DNA of 64,000 nt, from NCBI RefSeq assembly GCF_001509555.1, contig NZ_LMAS01000001.1:156971-220970 (forward strand). The letters are read 5' to 3'. Below, one piece after another: positions 34,903-43,136 of the stretch (its first letter is position 1; each line of letters opens with the position of its first letter). Made by a program: the position numbers and the translations under genes. Under the pieces are notes generated by a model, which was not told the DNA's origin, ran no database searches, and saw nothing but the letters and a program-made list of their open reading frames with translations. This DNA comes from Bacillus sp. FJAT-29937 (lineage in GTDB: Bacteria > Bacillota > Bacilli > Bacillales > Cytobacillaceae).

Positions 34903-35784
34903 TTGCTATTAGAGCAGCTTATTAACGGAATTACATTAGGAAGCATCTATGCCATCGTCGCCCTAGGTTTTACACTAGTCTTTGGTGTTCTAGGCATCAT
35001 TAATATGGCGCATGGCGAAATCTTTATGTTTGGAGCCTTTGTCGGAGTAATCGTAACAAGTACTTTAGGCCTGCCGATTTGGGTCGCATTTTTAGCAGCG
35101 ATTATTGTTACGGCTATTTTAGGATATATGCTCGAACGTTTTGCTCTACGTCCACTAAGAGGAAAGCAAGGTGTCTCACACCTTGCTCCCTTAATTAGTA
35201 CGATTGGAGCATCCATATTACTTGAAAATCTTTCCCATCACTTTTTTGGAGCTGGGAATCATCCATTCAAAAATGCATTTTCTGAAATAAATTTTCAAAT
35301 TGGATCGATAACTATCTATCTTGTCCAAATTTTGATTTTTGTTATTTCAGTCATTTTGATGACAGTACTCTCTTATTGGCTTTTAAAAACAAAAGCAGGA
35401 AAAGCATTGCGAGCTACAGCGGAAAATATTGAAACAGCCAGTATTCTTGGTGTCAACACAAAAAGAATTATCATTATGACAGTCGTTATCGCTTCTGCCA
35501 TGGGTGGAATCGCAGGAATTCTAGTTGGAATGGCTTTTAACTCAGTGAATCCGCAAATGGGATTATCAATGGGGCTTAAAGGTCTTGCGATCATTATTTT
35601 AGGTGGAATGGGCAATGTGAAGGGTGCCATGGCTGGAGGACTCATCCTAGGATTATCTGAAACTCTTATTGTTGCATATGGTGATTCCGGGTATCGTGAT
35701 GCCATCGCATTTATTACGATCATCGTTATTCTATTACTAAGGCCACAAGGTTTATTTGGCCAAAAGACAGCAGCAGGTAGGTGA
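34903..35784 (+). CDS. livH: Branched-chain amino acid type ABC transporter permease LivH
   Basis: A 293-residue permease with about eight membrane segments, the first of two that form the channel. The opening MLLEQLINGITLGSIYAIVA fits the LivH family, and the NINxRRxR-type cytoplasmic loop reads ATAENIETASILGVN. The start is TTG, with GGGTGAGA at normal spacing; no better ATG is near. It lies 26 bp after the binding protein gene and is followed after 4 bp by livM, so expression is surely coupled. Confidence 0.9.
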   Translation: MLLEQLINGITLGSIYAIVALGFTLVFGVLGIINMAHGEIFMFGAFVGVIVTSTLGLPIWVAFLAAIIVTAILGYMLERFALRPLRGKQGVSHLAPLISTIGASILLENLSHHFFGAGNHPFKNAFSEINFQIGSITIYLVQILIFVISVILMTVLSYWLLKTKAGKALRATAENIETASILGVNTKRIIIMTVVIASAMGGIAGILVGMAFNSVNPQMGLSMGLKGLAIIILGGMGNVKGAMAGGLILGLSETLIVAYGDSGYRDAIAFITIIVILLLRPQGLFGQKTAAGR

Positions 35785-35788
35785 CATT

Positions 35789-36739
35789 ATGCTTGGAGAA
35801 TTTATCAATCCTTATTACTTACAAGTCGGTTCATTTATATTAATTAATATTATTCTCGGGCTAAGCATATATGTGACCCTATCCTCTGGACAGCTATCCC
35901 TTGGCAGTGCAGGCTTCATGGGAATTGGCGCGTACACTTCAGCTTTATTAACTCTCAATTTTGACGTTCCAATCATCATCGGAATTATCGCGGGGGCACT
36001 TATGGCTGGGATATTCGGCCTGATTGTTGGAATTCCTTCTCTTCGGCTTTCAGGGGTTTATTTAGCCATCGCAACCCTAGGTTTTGGGGAAGTCATCCGC
36101 GTATTCTTTGTAAACTGGGAATCAGTTACAAAGGGAGCTGTAGGGATATCAGGTATCCCTCAAATGGGAAGAGAAATATTCAGGATGTTAAAGGATGTTG
36201 GTTTTGATCCAGCTGTCCTTGGACTTAAGCCTAATCAGTTTGTATTTTTAATCGTTTTTGTCATTTTGCTGCTTATATGCATTTTCGTTGTTTGGTTTAT
36301 TATTAGACAAAATCATTCAAGAGTTGGACGTGCATTTGCATCGATTAAAATGGATGAAAAAGCAGCAGAGTCAATGGGAATTAATATTACCTATTATAAA
36401 GTACTGGCATTTTTTCAAGGGGCGGTCATATCTGGCTTTGCCGGTGCATTATTTGCCCATGTAATGGCTTATATAAGCCCTGCAGACTTTTCTTATCACC
36501 GAGCAGTAGAAATCCTTATTTTTGCTGTTTTTGGCGGAAGTGAGGTCATTGTTGGAGCAATATTTGGGGCAACATTTTTGACTTTAATGCCAGAAATGCT
36601 TAGATTCATTGCGGAATATCGTTACATGATTTATGGGCTTATCTTAATATTAATGATGGCTTTTCGTCCGCAAGGAATTATCGATATTCAAGTTTTACAT
36701 TGGTTTCAAAAGTTAAAACGGCCAAAAAGGAGGGTTTAA
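35789..36739 (+). CDS. livM: Branched-chain amino acid type ABC transporter permease LivM
   Basis: A 316-residue permease with about nine membrane segments, partner of LivH. Typical segments are LSSGQLSLGSAGFMGIGAY near the start and FASIKMDEKAAESMGIN in the cytoplasmic loop. The ATG at 35789 has TAGGTAGGTGA upstream; an open frame reaching back to 35756 would overlap livH without a ribosome binding site. The C-terminus is basic (KRPKRRV). Confidence 0.9.
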   Translation: MLGEFINPYYLQVGSFILINIILGLSIYVTLSSGQLSLGSAGFMGIGAYTSALLTLNFDVPIIIGIIAGALMAGIFGLIVGIPSLRLSGVYLAIATLGFGEVIRVFFVNWESVTKGAVGISGIPQMGREIFRMLKDVGFDPAVLGLKPNQFVFLIVFVILLLICIFVVWFIIRQNHSRVGRAFASIKMDEKAAESMGINITYYKVLAFFQGAVISGFAGALFAHVMAYISPADFSYHRAVEILIFAVFGGSEVIVGAIFGATFLTLMPEMLRFIAEYRYMIYGLILILMMAFRPQGIIDIQVLHWFQKLKRPKRRV

Positions 36740-36740
36740 C

Positions 36741-37514
36741 ATGGTTCTAGAAATCAAAAACATCTCTAAAAATTTTGGCGGTATTTCAGCATTAACAGAT
36801 GTAACCTTCAGTGTAAATGAAGGGGAGATTTTTGGTTTAATTGGCCCAAATGGCGCCGGAAAAACGACTATGTTTAATATGATTACAAATCTATTTCCAC
36901 CAACTTCTGGGGAAATTACCTTTTCTGGTGATACGATTACCGGGATAAAACCGCATTTAATTACTGAAAAAGGGATTTGCCGGACCTTCCAAAATATTCG
37001 TCTTTTCCCGCAAATGACTTCTTTAGAAAATGTCATGGTAGGTGGACATAGCCGAATTAAGTCAGGAGTATTAAGCAGTGTGCTGCGCACAAAAGAACAG
37101 CGTAATGAGGAAGGCAGGCTGCAGGAAACAGCTAAAGAATTACTCGAACTAGTTGGGTTAACAGATGAAATAGAGACAGCAGCAGAAAATTTAGCCTACG
37201 GTCAGCAAAGAAGACTGGAGATTGCCAGAGCCCTAGCGAGCAATCCAAAGTTATTGCTGCTCGATGAGCCTGCAGCAGGAATGAATGAAACAGAAACAGC
37301 AAGCCTCTTTGGTTTAATTAAAAAAATTCAAGCAAGAGGAATCACTGTTCTTATAATTGAACATGATATGCCTTTAGTTATGAAGCTTTGTGATCGCATC
37401 ATGGTTTTGAATTTCGGGAAAAAGCTGGCGGAGGGAACACCAGCAGAAATACAAAATAATGAAGCGGTAATTGAAGCCTACCTCGGGTCAGAGGAGGATG
37501 AAGAAAATGCTTAA
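36741..37514 (+). CDS. livG: Branched-chain amino acid type ABC transporter ATPase LivG
   Basis: A 257-residue ATPase with Walker A GPNGAGKT, the LAYGQQRRLE signature (AYGQQ in place of LSGGQ, as is usual in LivG), and Walker B LLLLDEPAAGMN. The FQNIRLFPQMT Q-loop is also typical. AAAAGGAGG stands before the ATG at 36741, one base after the livM stop. It powers the transporter together with LivF, with which it overlaps by eight bases. Confidence 0.92.
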   Translation: MVLEIKNISKNFGGISALTDVTFSVNEGEIFGLIGPNGAGKTTMFNMITNLFPPTSGEITFSGDTITGIKPHLITEKGICRTFQNIRLFPQMTSLENVMVGGHSRIKSGVLSSVLRTKEQRNEEGRLQETAKELLELVGLTDEIETAAENLAYGQQRRLEIARALASNPKLLLLDEPAAGMNETETASLFGLIKKIQARGITVLIIEHDMPLVMKLCDRIMVLNFGKKLAEGTPAEIQNNEAVIEAYLGSEEDEENA

Positions 37515-38220
37515 AGTTACTAATATTGAGACGTTTTATGGGAAAATCCAGGCTTTAAAAGGAATTAGTCTTGATGTAGAGGAAGGAAAAATTGTTACAC
37601 TTCTTGGGGCTAATGGGGCTGGAAAAACGACGACAATGAAATCAATTGCAGGTCTATTAAAACCGCAATCTGGCAAAATAGAGTTTTTAGGTGAAGATGT
37701 GACTGGCTTAAGGCCAGACCAGCTCTTAAAAAAAGGAATTTCTCTTGTTCCTGAAGGGCGAGCCATTCTTGGAAGTATGAGCGTAATGGAAAACCTCGAA
37801 ATGGGTGCTTATCAGCGTAATGATAACGAAATCGCCAAGGATATTGAAAATGTAATGGATCATTTTCCGATATTGCGGGAGAGGAAAGACCAGCTTGGCG
37901 GAACTTTATCTGGCGGTCAGCAGCAGATGCTTGCCATTGCAAGAGCATTACTTGCACGTCCAAAGCTGCTTTTACTTGATGAGCCCTCTATGGGACTTGC
38001 ACCATTAATTGTCGCTGATATATTTAAGATCATTAAAGAAATCAAGGATGAAGGCACAACTGTTTTGCTTGTTGAACAGAATGCAAAACAAGCACTAAAA
38101 ATTGCCGATTATGGCTACGTAATGGAAACTGGGAAAATTATTATCAATGGAAAAGCTTCTGATCTTTTGGAAGATCCACGAGTTGTTGAAGCTTACCTTG
38201 GTAAGAAATCCAGTGAATAA
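37507..38220 (+). CDS. livF: Branched-chain amino acid type ABC transporter ATPase LivF
   Basis: A 237-residue ATPase with Walker A GANGAGKT, signature LSGGQQQMLAIARAL and Walker B LLLLDEPSMGLAP; the VPEGRAI segment is typical of LivF. The start is ATG 37507, inside the end of livG, with GAGGAGG nine bases upstream; in-frame starts further upstream (37471, 37498) overlap livG more or crowd the ribosome binding site. It is the last gene of the liv operon; a terminator follows. Confidence 0.92.
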   Translation: MLKVTNIETFYGKIQALKGISLDVEEGKIVTLLGANGAGKTTTMKSIAGLLKPQSGKIEFLGEDVTGLRPDQLLKKGISLVPEGRAILGSMSVMENLEMGAYQRNDNEIAKDIENVMDHFPILRERKDQLGGTLSGGQQQMLAIARALLARPKLLLLDEPSMGLAPLIVADIFKIIKEIKDEGTTVLLVEQNAKQALKIADYGYVMETGKIIINGKASDLLEDPRVVEAYLGKKSSE

Positions 38221-38228
38221 ACTAATTA

Positions 38229-38256
38229 GACTCCGAAATAAATCGGGGTCTTTTTC
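38229..38256 (+). terminator. Terminator of the liv operon
   Basis: An 8-bp stem (38229-38236 with 38243-38250, one G-U pair), 6-nt loop and five Ts. It separates the liv operon from the hydroxylase genes. Confidence 0.75.
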
Positions 38257-38368
38257 CTTTATTTGAAAGGGATAACATCTTTTCTTCATTCTTTTCATAA
38301 ATTTAATACGGATGCTATTGTCTAACTCTTCAGTGAATCTTTAAATGGTGAAGGGGATGAAATCAATA

Positions 38369-40702
38369 ATGGAAATAATCGGGAAAGGCTATTATCGAAA
38401 AGAATCCTTCGAGAAAGTGTCGGGCAAGGCAAAATATACAAATGATTATGAAATGAAGGATATGCTCCACGGAAAACTAGTAACGAGTCCGTATGCACAT
38501 GCGCTCATCAAACATATTGATACTTCAGAGGCAGAAAAAGTTCCCGGAGTTCGAGCCGTCATTATCGGCGGAAATCTTCCATTGACGGGTGAAGAAATCC
38601 AAGACAGGCCGCCAATTGCTGTAGACCGAGTCAGATATCATGGTGAGGTTGTTGCCATCGTTGTGGCTGATTCTCCATATCTCGCATTTAGAGGAGCAGC
38701 AGCTGTTAAAGTACAATATGAACTGCTCCCAGTCGTAAATTCTCCAACAGAAGCACTAGACCCATCAGCACCCATTCTTCATGAAAATCTAGGCCAATAT
38801 AAAAAAATTCCAAGCGCTTATCCTGAACCTGGCACAAATGTGGCGAACCGGACAAAGGTACGAAAAGGAGATATTTCAAAAGGCTGGGCAGAAAGCACGG
38901 TATCAGTCGAGGGTAGATTTTCTTTCCGTCCATCCGATCATGTCGCGATGGAAACGAGATGTTCATATGCCCAAATCCATGGAAATGGCGATATTGAAAT
39001 AACATCTTCATCTCAGGCGCCTTTTATGATTAAAAGAATGATAGGAGAATACTTCGGGATAGAAAATGGCAAAATCATCGTCAATACTCCATTAGTAGGC
39101 GGGGCATTCGGCGGCAAGGCAGCCATTCAGCTAGAGATCCTGTGCTATATTGCCTCAAGGGCAGTAGGCGGAAGGCTAGTTAAAATTCTAAATACAAGGG
39201 AGCAGGATATTCTTACATCTCCTTGCCATATCGGTCTGGATGCGACCGTAAAAATAGGGTGTACAGATGATGGAATTATTAAAGCTGCTGAAATTCTATA
39301 CTTATTTGACGGCGGGGCATATGCTGACAAATCTCCAGATCTTAGCAGAGCGGGCGCTGTTGATTGTACAGGACCCTATAATATTGAAAACATCTGGTGC
39401 GATTCCTTGTGCATGTATACAAATCATCCTTACGCGTCTCCATTTCGCGGCTTTGGACATTCGGAAGTCTTATTTGTTTTCGAAAGGACGATGGATATGC
39501 TTGCGAATAAGCTAAACATGGATCCGTTAGAGCTGCGTCTTCGGAATGCGATTATGCCAGGCAGCACAACCCCAACACAAGTCCTCTTAAATTCCAGTAA
39601 CGTTGGTAATCTTCCAAAATGCATTTCCAGATTAAAAGAATTAATCCATTGGGATGAAGGTCGAATGGTCGATATGGGAAACCATATCGTAAGAGCAAAA
39701 GGAATTAGCTGTCTTTGGAAGACTTCAACAATTGATACAGATGCAAGCTCAGGTGTAATCCTTACTTTTAACCCCGATGGAACAATCAATTTAATGTCTG
39801 GGGTTGTCGAGCTCGGAACAGCGTCAAAAACCGTTTTAGCGCAGATGCTGGCAGAAATGCTGAAAATGGAGATGAAAGACATTCATGTACAAATGACGGT
39901 TAATACCCAAAATACACCAGAGCATTGGAAAACCGTTGCTAGCCGCGCAACGTTTATGGCAGGAAGAGCGCTAGAAGAAGCTGCCAAAGATGTTATTAGC
40001 CAATTAAAAAGGCTTGCAGTCTTTCTTTTGCGCGCACCCGAGGAGGATTTTGAGGTTGGATATGGCCACGTGTATCTTCGCGACGATCCGACTATTCGAA
40101 TTCCAATTAAAGATATTGCCTATGGCTATAAGTTTCCTAATGGAAATGCAATTGGCGGGCAAATCATCGGACGCGGCAATTATACTTTAAGGCATATTTC
40201 TTATTTGGACAAAGAAACGACCGCAGGGAAGCCTGGACCTGAATGGACTGTTGGGGCACAAGGAGTAGAAGTTGAAATTGACACAAGAAATTATACTTAT
40301 AAAATCATTAAAGCTGTATCTGTCATTGATATCGGTAAAGTATTAAACCGCGCTACTGCAACTGGACAGGTGAAGGGTGCTATGAGTATGGGACTATCTT
40401 TTGGAGGCAGGGAAACATTTGTGTTTGATTCAATTGGCAGAGTGCTTAATCATCAATTCAGAACGTATCGGCCCATCCGATTCGGAGAGCATCCTGAATA
40501 CGTTGTGGATTTTGTTGAAACACCGCAAATAGATGCACCGTTTGGGGCACGCGGAGTTGGTGAACATGGATTGATTGGCATGCCGGCTGCACTCGGCAAT
40601 AGCTTATCAGCGGCATTATCCGTCCCCATTAATAATCTGCCCATTATTCCGGAATTATTATGGAGAATGAAGGAAGAAGGGGAAGCAGATGGAAGCAATT
40701 GA
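38369..40702 (+). CDS. Xanthine dehydrogenase family protein, molybdopterin-binding subunit (XdhA/PucD-like)
   Basis: The large catalytic subunit (about 777 residues) of a molybdenum hydroxylase. N-terminal segments (KVSGKAKYTNDYEM) and the GGAFGGKA and SPFRGFGHSE segments are those that bind molybdopterin cytosine dinucleotide and substrate. The catalytic glutamate lies in GARGVGEHG (Glu732). The family hydroxylates purines such as hypoxanthine and xanthine, or other N-heterocycles and aldehydes; the substrate here is not certain. AAGGGGATGA precedes ATG 38369; the frame is open to 38345, but upstream starts have no ribosome binding site. It overlaps the FAD subunit gene by 14 bases. Confidence 0.88.
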   Translation: MEIIGKGYYRKESFEKVSGKAKYTNDYEMKDMLHGKLVTSPYAHALIKHIDTSEAEKVPGVRAVIIGGNLPLTGEEIQDRPPIAVDRVRYHGEVVAIVVADSPYLAFRGAAAVKVQYELLPVVNSPTEALDPSAPILHENLGQYKKIPSAYPEPGTNVANRTKVRKGDISKGWAESTVSVEGRFSFRPSDHVAMETRCSYAQIHGNGDIEITSSSQAPFMIKRMIGEYFGIENGKIIVNTPLVGGAFGGKAAIQLEILCYIASRAVGGRLVKILNTREQDILTSPCHIGLDATVKIGCTDDGIIKAAEILYLFDGGAYADKSPDLSRAGAVDCTGPYNIENIWCDSLCMYTNHPYASPFRGFGHSEVLFVFERTMDMLANKLNMDPLELRLRNAIMPGSTTPTQVLLNSSNVGNLPKCISRLKELIHWDEGRMVDMGNHIVRAKGISCLWKTSTIDTDASSGVILTFNPDGTINLMSGVVELGTASKTVLAQMLAEMLKMEMKDIHVQMTVNTQNTPEHWKTVASRATFMAGRALEEAAKDVISQLKRLAVFLLRAPEEDFEVGYGHVYLRDDPTIRIPIKDIAYGYKFPNGNAIGGQIIGRGNYTLRHISYLDKETTAGKPGPEWTVGAQGVEVEIDTRNYTYKIIKAVSVIDIGKVLNRATATGQVKGAMSMGLSFGGRETFVFDSIGRVLNHQFRTYRPIRFGEHPEYVVDFVETPQIDAPFGARGVGEHGLIGMPAALGNSLSAALSVPINNLPIIPELLWRMKEEGEADGSN

Positions 40703-41522
40703 TGTTGAATATTATCAGCCCAGGAGCTTGCAGGAAGCCATCGAGATATTTTATCAATTAAGCCAAGAACAAAAACAGCCGATGTACTATGCCGGCGGTA
40801 CGGAAATCATCACATTTCGAAGATTAAACCTTGTTTCGCCTGGAGCGATTATTGATATAAAAGGGATTCCTGAATGCAAGGTTTTCGAAGTTAATGACAA
40901 CTTTTTATTCACAGGCGCTGGCGTTTCGTTAACCTTTATAGCAGATAACAATCACTTCCCCTTGCTTAGCAAGACATCTAGAGGTGTGGCCGATCACACT
41001 GCCCGCAATAAGATTACGATAGGCGGAAATATTTGCGGGCAAATTTTTTACCGGGAAGCTGTTTTGCCTTTTCTGTTAACGGATAGCTATATTGTTACAG
41101 CAGGATATGAAGGGGTGAAAAGTCTCCCGATTCATCAGGTTTTTAATCAAAGCCTTAGCCTAAACGAAGGGCAATTTCTAGTTCAATTGATGACAGAAAA
41201 AAGTTATTTAGAACTGCCGCATCTAACGATCAAAAAGAGACAGCAATGGGAGACAGGGTATCCTTTGATCACTTTTGCAGCGATTAAAAAAGATGATGAA
41301 ATGAGGATTGCTTTTAGCGGTCTATGCCCGTTTCCATTTCGTTCATTAGAAGTTGAAAGAGAGTTGAATAATAAGTCAGTGCCCTTTGATGAAAGAATCA
41401 ATAATTCTATTAAATATTTGCCAAGTCCAATATTAAGTGATGTTGAAGGGTCAAAAGAATATCGGTTATTTGTTTATAAGAATACCTTGATGGATATTCT
41501 TATTGAATTGGAGGGAAAATAA
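40689..41522 (+). CDS. Xanthine dehydrogenase family protein, FAD-binding subunit (PucC-like)
   Basis: A 277-residue medium subunit that binds FAD and passes electrons from the iron-sulfur subunit to the final acceptor. The FAD loop YYAGGTEI (about 34-41) and the IGGNICGQ segment (about 113-120) mark the family. The start codon lies inside the end of the large subunit gene, with GGAAGAAGGGGAAG upstream. It ends where the small subunit begins, with no gap. Confidence 0.9.
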   Translation: MEAIDVEYYQPRSLQEAIEIFYQLSQEQKQPMYYAGGTEIITFRRLNLVSPGAIIDIKGIPECKVFEVNDNFLFTGAGVSLTFIADNNHFPLLSKTSRGVADHTARNKITIGGNICGQIFYREAVLPFLLTDSYIVTAGYEGVKSLPIHQVFNQSLSLNEGQFLVQLMTEKSYLELPHLTIKKRQQWETGYPLITFAAIKKDDEMRIAFSGLCPFPFRSLEVERELNNKSVPFDERINNSIKYLPSPILSDVEGSKEYRLFVYKNTLMDILIELEGK

Positions 41523-42005
41523 GTGGATATTACACCAGTAAATAGATTAAATGTTTCCCTTAATATTAATAATGAAATCTATCAAGTTGAGATAAGACCC
41601 TTTACTACCTTATTAAGCGTTCTCAGGCAAGAAATCGGTTTAACTGGTGCAAAACCAGGCTGCCTTAACGGGGATTGCGGGGCTTGTACAATCATGATGG
41701 ATGGACTTCCATATAAATCATGCATCATCCTAGCTGTTGAAGCAGCAGGAAAGAAAATAACAACGATTGAAGGGTTGAAAAATACCCTAATCCAACAGGC
41801 ATTTATTGAACATTTTGCTTTTCAGTGCGGGTATTGTACTCCAGGCTTCATAATGAATTGCCAGGCATTGATTTCTAAAGTGCAGAATCCTTCAAAGGAA
41901 ACAATTAAGGAATGGCTTTCTTCTAATATTTGCCGGTGCACAAGCTATGAGGAAATTGAAAAGGCTATTACATCTGTCATTCAACATAATAATGGAAATG
42001 AATAA
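41523..42005 (+). CDS. Xanthine dehydrogenase family protein, 2Fe-2S subunit (PucE-like)
   Basis: The small electron-transfer subunit (160 residues) with two 2Fe-2S clusters. The N-terminal ferredoxin domain has Cys47, Cys52, Cys55 and Cys67 (GCLNGDCGAC onward), and the C-terminal domain has Cys102, Cys105, Cys137 and Cys139 (QCGYC and CRC), a complete set. The start is GTG, right after the stop of the FAD subunit, with TTGGAGGG upstream. Together the three genes encode a complete hydroxylase heterotrimer; maturation genes are not adjacent. Confidence 0.92.
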   Translation: MDITPVNRLNVSLNINNEIYQVEIRPFTTLLSVLRQEIGLTGAKPGCLNGDCGACTIMMDGLPYKSCIILAVEAAGKKITTIEGLKNTLIQQAFIEHFAFQCGYCTPGFIMNCQALISKVQNPSKETIKEWLSSNICRCTSYEEIEKAITSVIQHNNGNE

Positions 42006-42017
42006 AGAAATGAAATT

Positions 42018-42060
42018 AAAAAGGCATGGCTATGGAAGATTTGTTCATAGCCATGCCTTT
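42018..42060 (+). terminator. Probable terminator of the hydroxylase genes
   Basis: A long perfect stem of 15 bp (42020-42034 with 42046-42060) with an 11-nt loop. The T run is short (three Ts), so termination may be partial. Confidence 0.6.
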
Positions 42061-42196
42061 AACTATTGTAGGTCTGTTGCTTTTTCCTGTGTAAAAAAGA
42101 AGATGAAAATAACGATAGAGAGAGCAAGAAGAAATCTTCCACCTTCTGAAAGCCTGATTACAGGTAAATCAGTTAATGGCATACATACCAATCCCT

Positions 42197-42643
42197 TCAA
42201 ATGTTTCTAAAAATTGTTGGATCAACAAGAAAATACTTCGTTACTATTTTTTTATAAAATTTATATTCTCGTTTTAAGCATGGAAGTGTCGGTTCATGTT
42301 TCGGCGACCCAAAAATTGGACCACTTACGACAATTGAGAACCTGCTTGAACCTATGAACACGCCAATAATCTGAATCTCATCAATAATTAAAAGAACGGC
42401 AACAATGACATCAACAATGTCTATTATCGTATTTACAAATGGTTCATCACGACATTTACTTTGGAGGCGACCTCTTCCAAAAATTGGACCGCTTAAAGAA
42501 AGATTAAATTCTCCTGGGTTAACGAAAACACCAACAAGTGTAATTTGACCAGTCAATAATAAAAAAGCTGTAACTAAATTAAGATCCCGTTGGAGGGAAG
42601 CGATGAGTCGAAGATCTCTTTGAAGTTCTGTTTCATTTTGCAA
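42197..42643 (-). CDS. Protein of unknown function with an internal two-fold repeat
   Basis: A protein of about 148 residues made of two similar units. Each unit has a helix, a hydrophobic strand region with I-GVF, then a strand ending in SGPIFG, and a short linker containing one cysteine: first unit about 25-65, second about 80-125. The SGPIFG motif is identical in both. There is no clear signal peptide; the hydrophobic stretches are short and read more like buried strands than membrane helices. GGGAGGG lies 11 bases before TTG 42643; the in-frame GTG at 42652 is too close to it. It is divergent from germinant receptor locus 2. Family not recognised. Confidence 0.65.
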   Translation of the reverse strand: MQNETELQRDLRLIASLQRDLNLVTAFLLLTGQITLVGVFVNPGEFNLSLSGPIFGRGRLQSKCRDEPFVNTIIDIVDVIVAVLLIIDEIQIIGVFIGSSRFSIVVSGPIFGSPKHEPTLPCLKREYKFYKKIVTKYFLVDPTIFRNI

Positions 42644-42762
42644 TGTGCCCACACCCTCCCAAGTATTTTATTCAGACTAAACTAAAGTGTTAACTATTAT
42701 GGGAAGTATTAGAGGTATGTAAAATTCACCTTTTGTATAAATAGGAAATAAAAGGAGAACTT

Positions 42763-43059
42763 ATGGATAAGGTGGTGGGATCAATGGATTTTCCAACAAT
42801 TCACACGAATTTTTGGGATGCGGTCGTAGCAATACCTATAATTATCATAATCACTCAGCTAATCAAGATTTTTTTTAAAACACCGAAAAAGTTTGTTCCT
42901 TTGATTGCCATATTACTTGGTTTAGGAATTTCCATTTTTATTAGCCATAGACATAATCTTATTGCTGGATTATTTATGGGGTATTTTTATGGATATGCAG
43001 CAATTGGAAGTTACGCCGCTTTAAAAACTTCATTAATCGCCTTTAGGAACAATAATTAG
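42763..43059 (+). CDS. Small membrane protein at the head of germinant receptor locus 2
   Basis: A 98-residue protein with three hydrophobic segments (about 18-38, 43-60 and 67-88) and basic loops (KIFFKTPKK). It is reminiscent of small holin-like proteins in topology but no family was recognised. AAAGGAGAAC supports the ATG. It lies 77 bp before the A subunit gene with no terminator between, so it is probably the first gene of the receptor operon and may be an accessory subunit (inference). Confidence 0.65.
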   Translation: MDKVVGSMDFPTIHTNFWDAVVAIPIIIIITQLIKIFFKTPKKFVPLIAILLGLGISIFISHRHNLIAGLFMGYFYGYAAIGSYAALKTSLIAFRNNN

Positions 43060-43136
43060 GTTTATTTTTAAAAATGACAATCCATGATTACAACGTTGAT
43101 GAAAAAAATTCGAATTTGTTTGGCGGGGGATAGGAA

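Noticed and set aside
39430-39882. A 150-codon minus-strand frame inside the hydroxylase large subunit
   Set aside because: The sense strand carries conserved molybdopterin-binding sequence throughout; the antisense frame has no start signals.
41947-42210. A plus-strand frame spanning the end of the 2Fe-2S gene and the gap after it
   Set aside because: It starts inside the coding region in another frame, reads through the terminator hairpin, and has no ribosome binding site.
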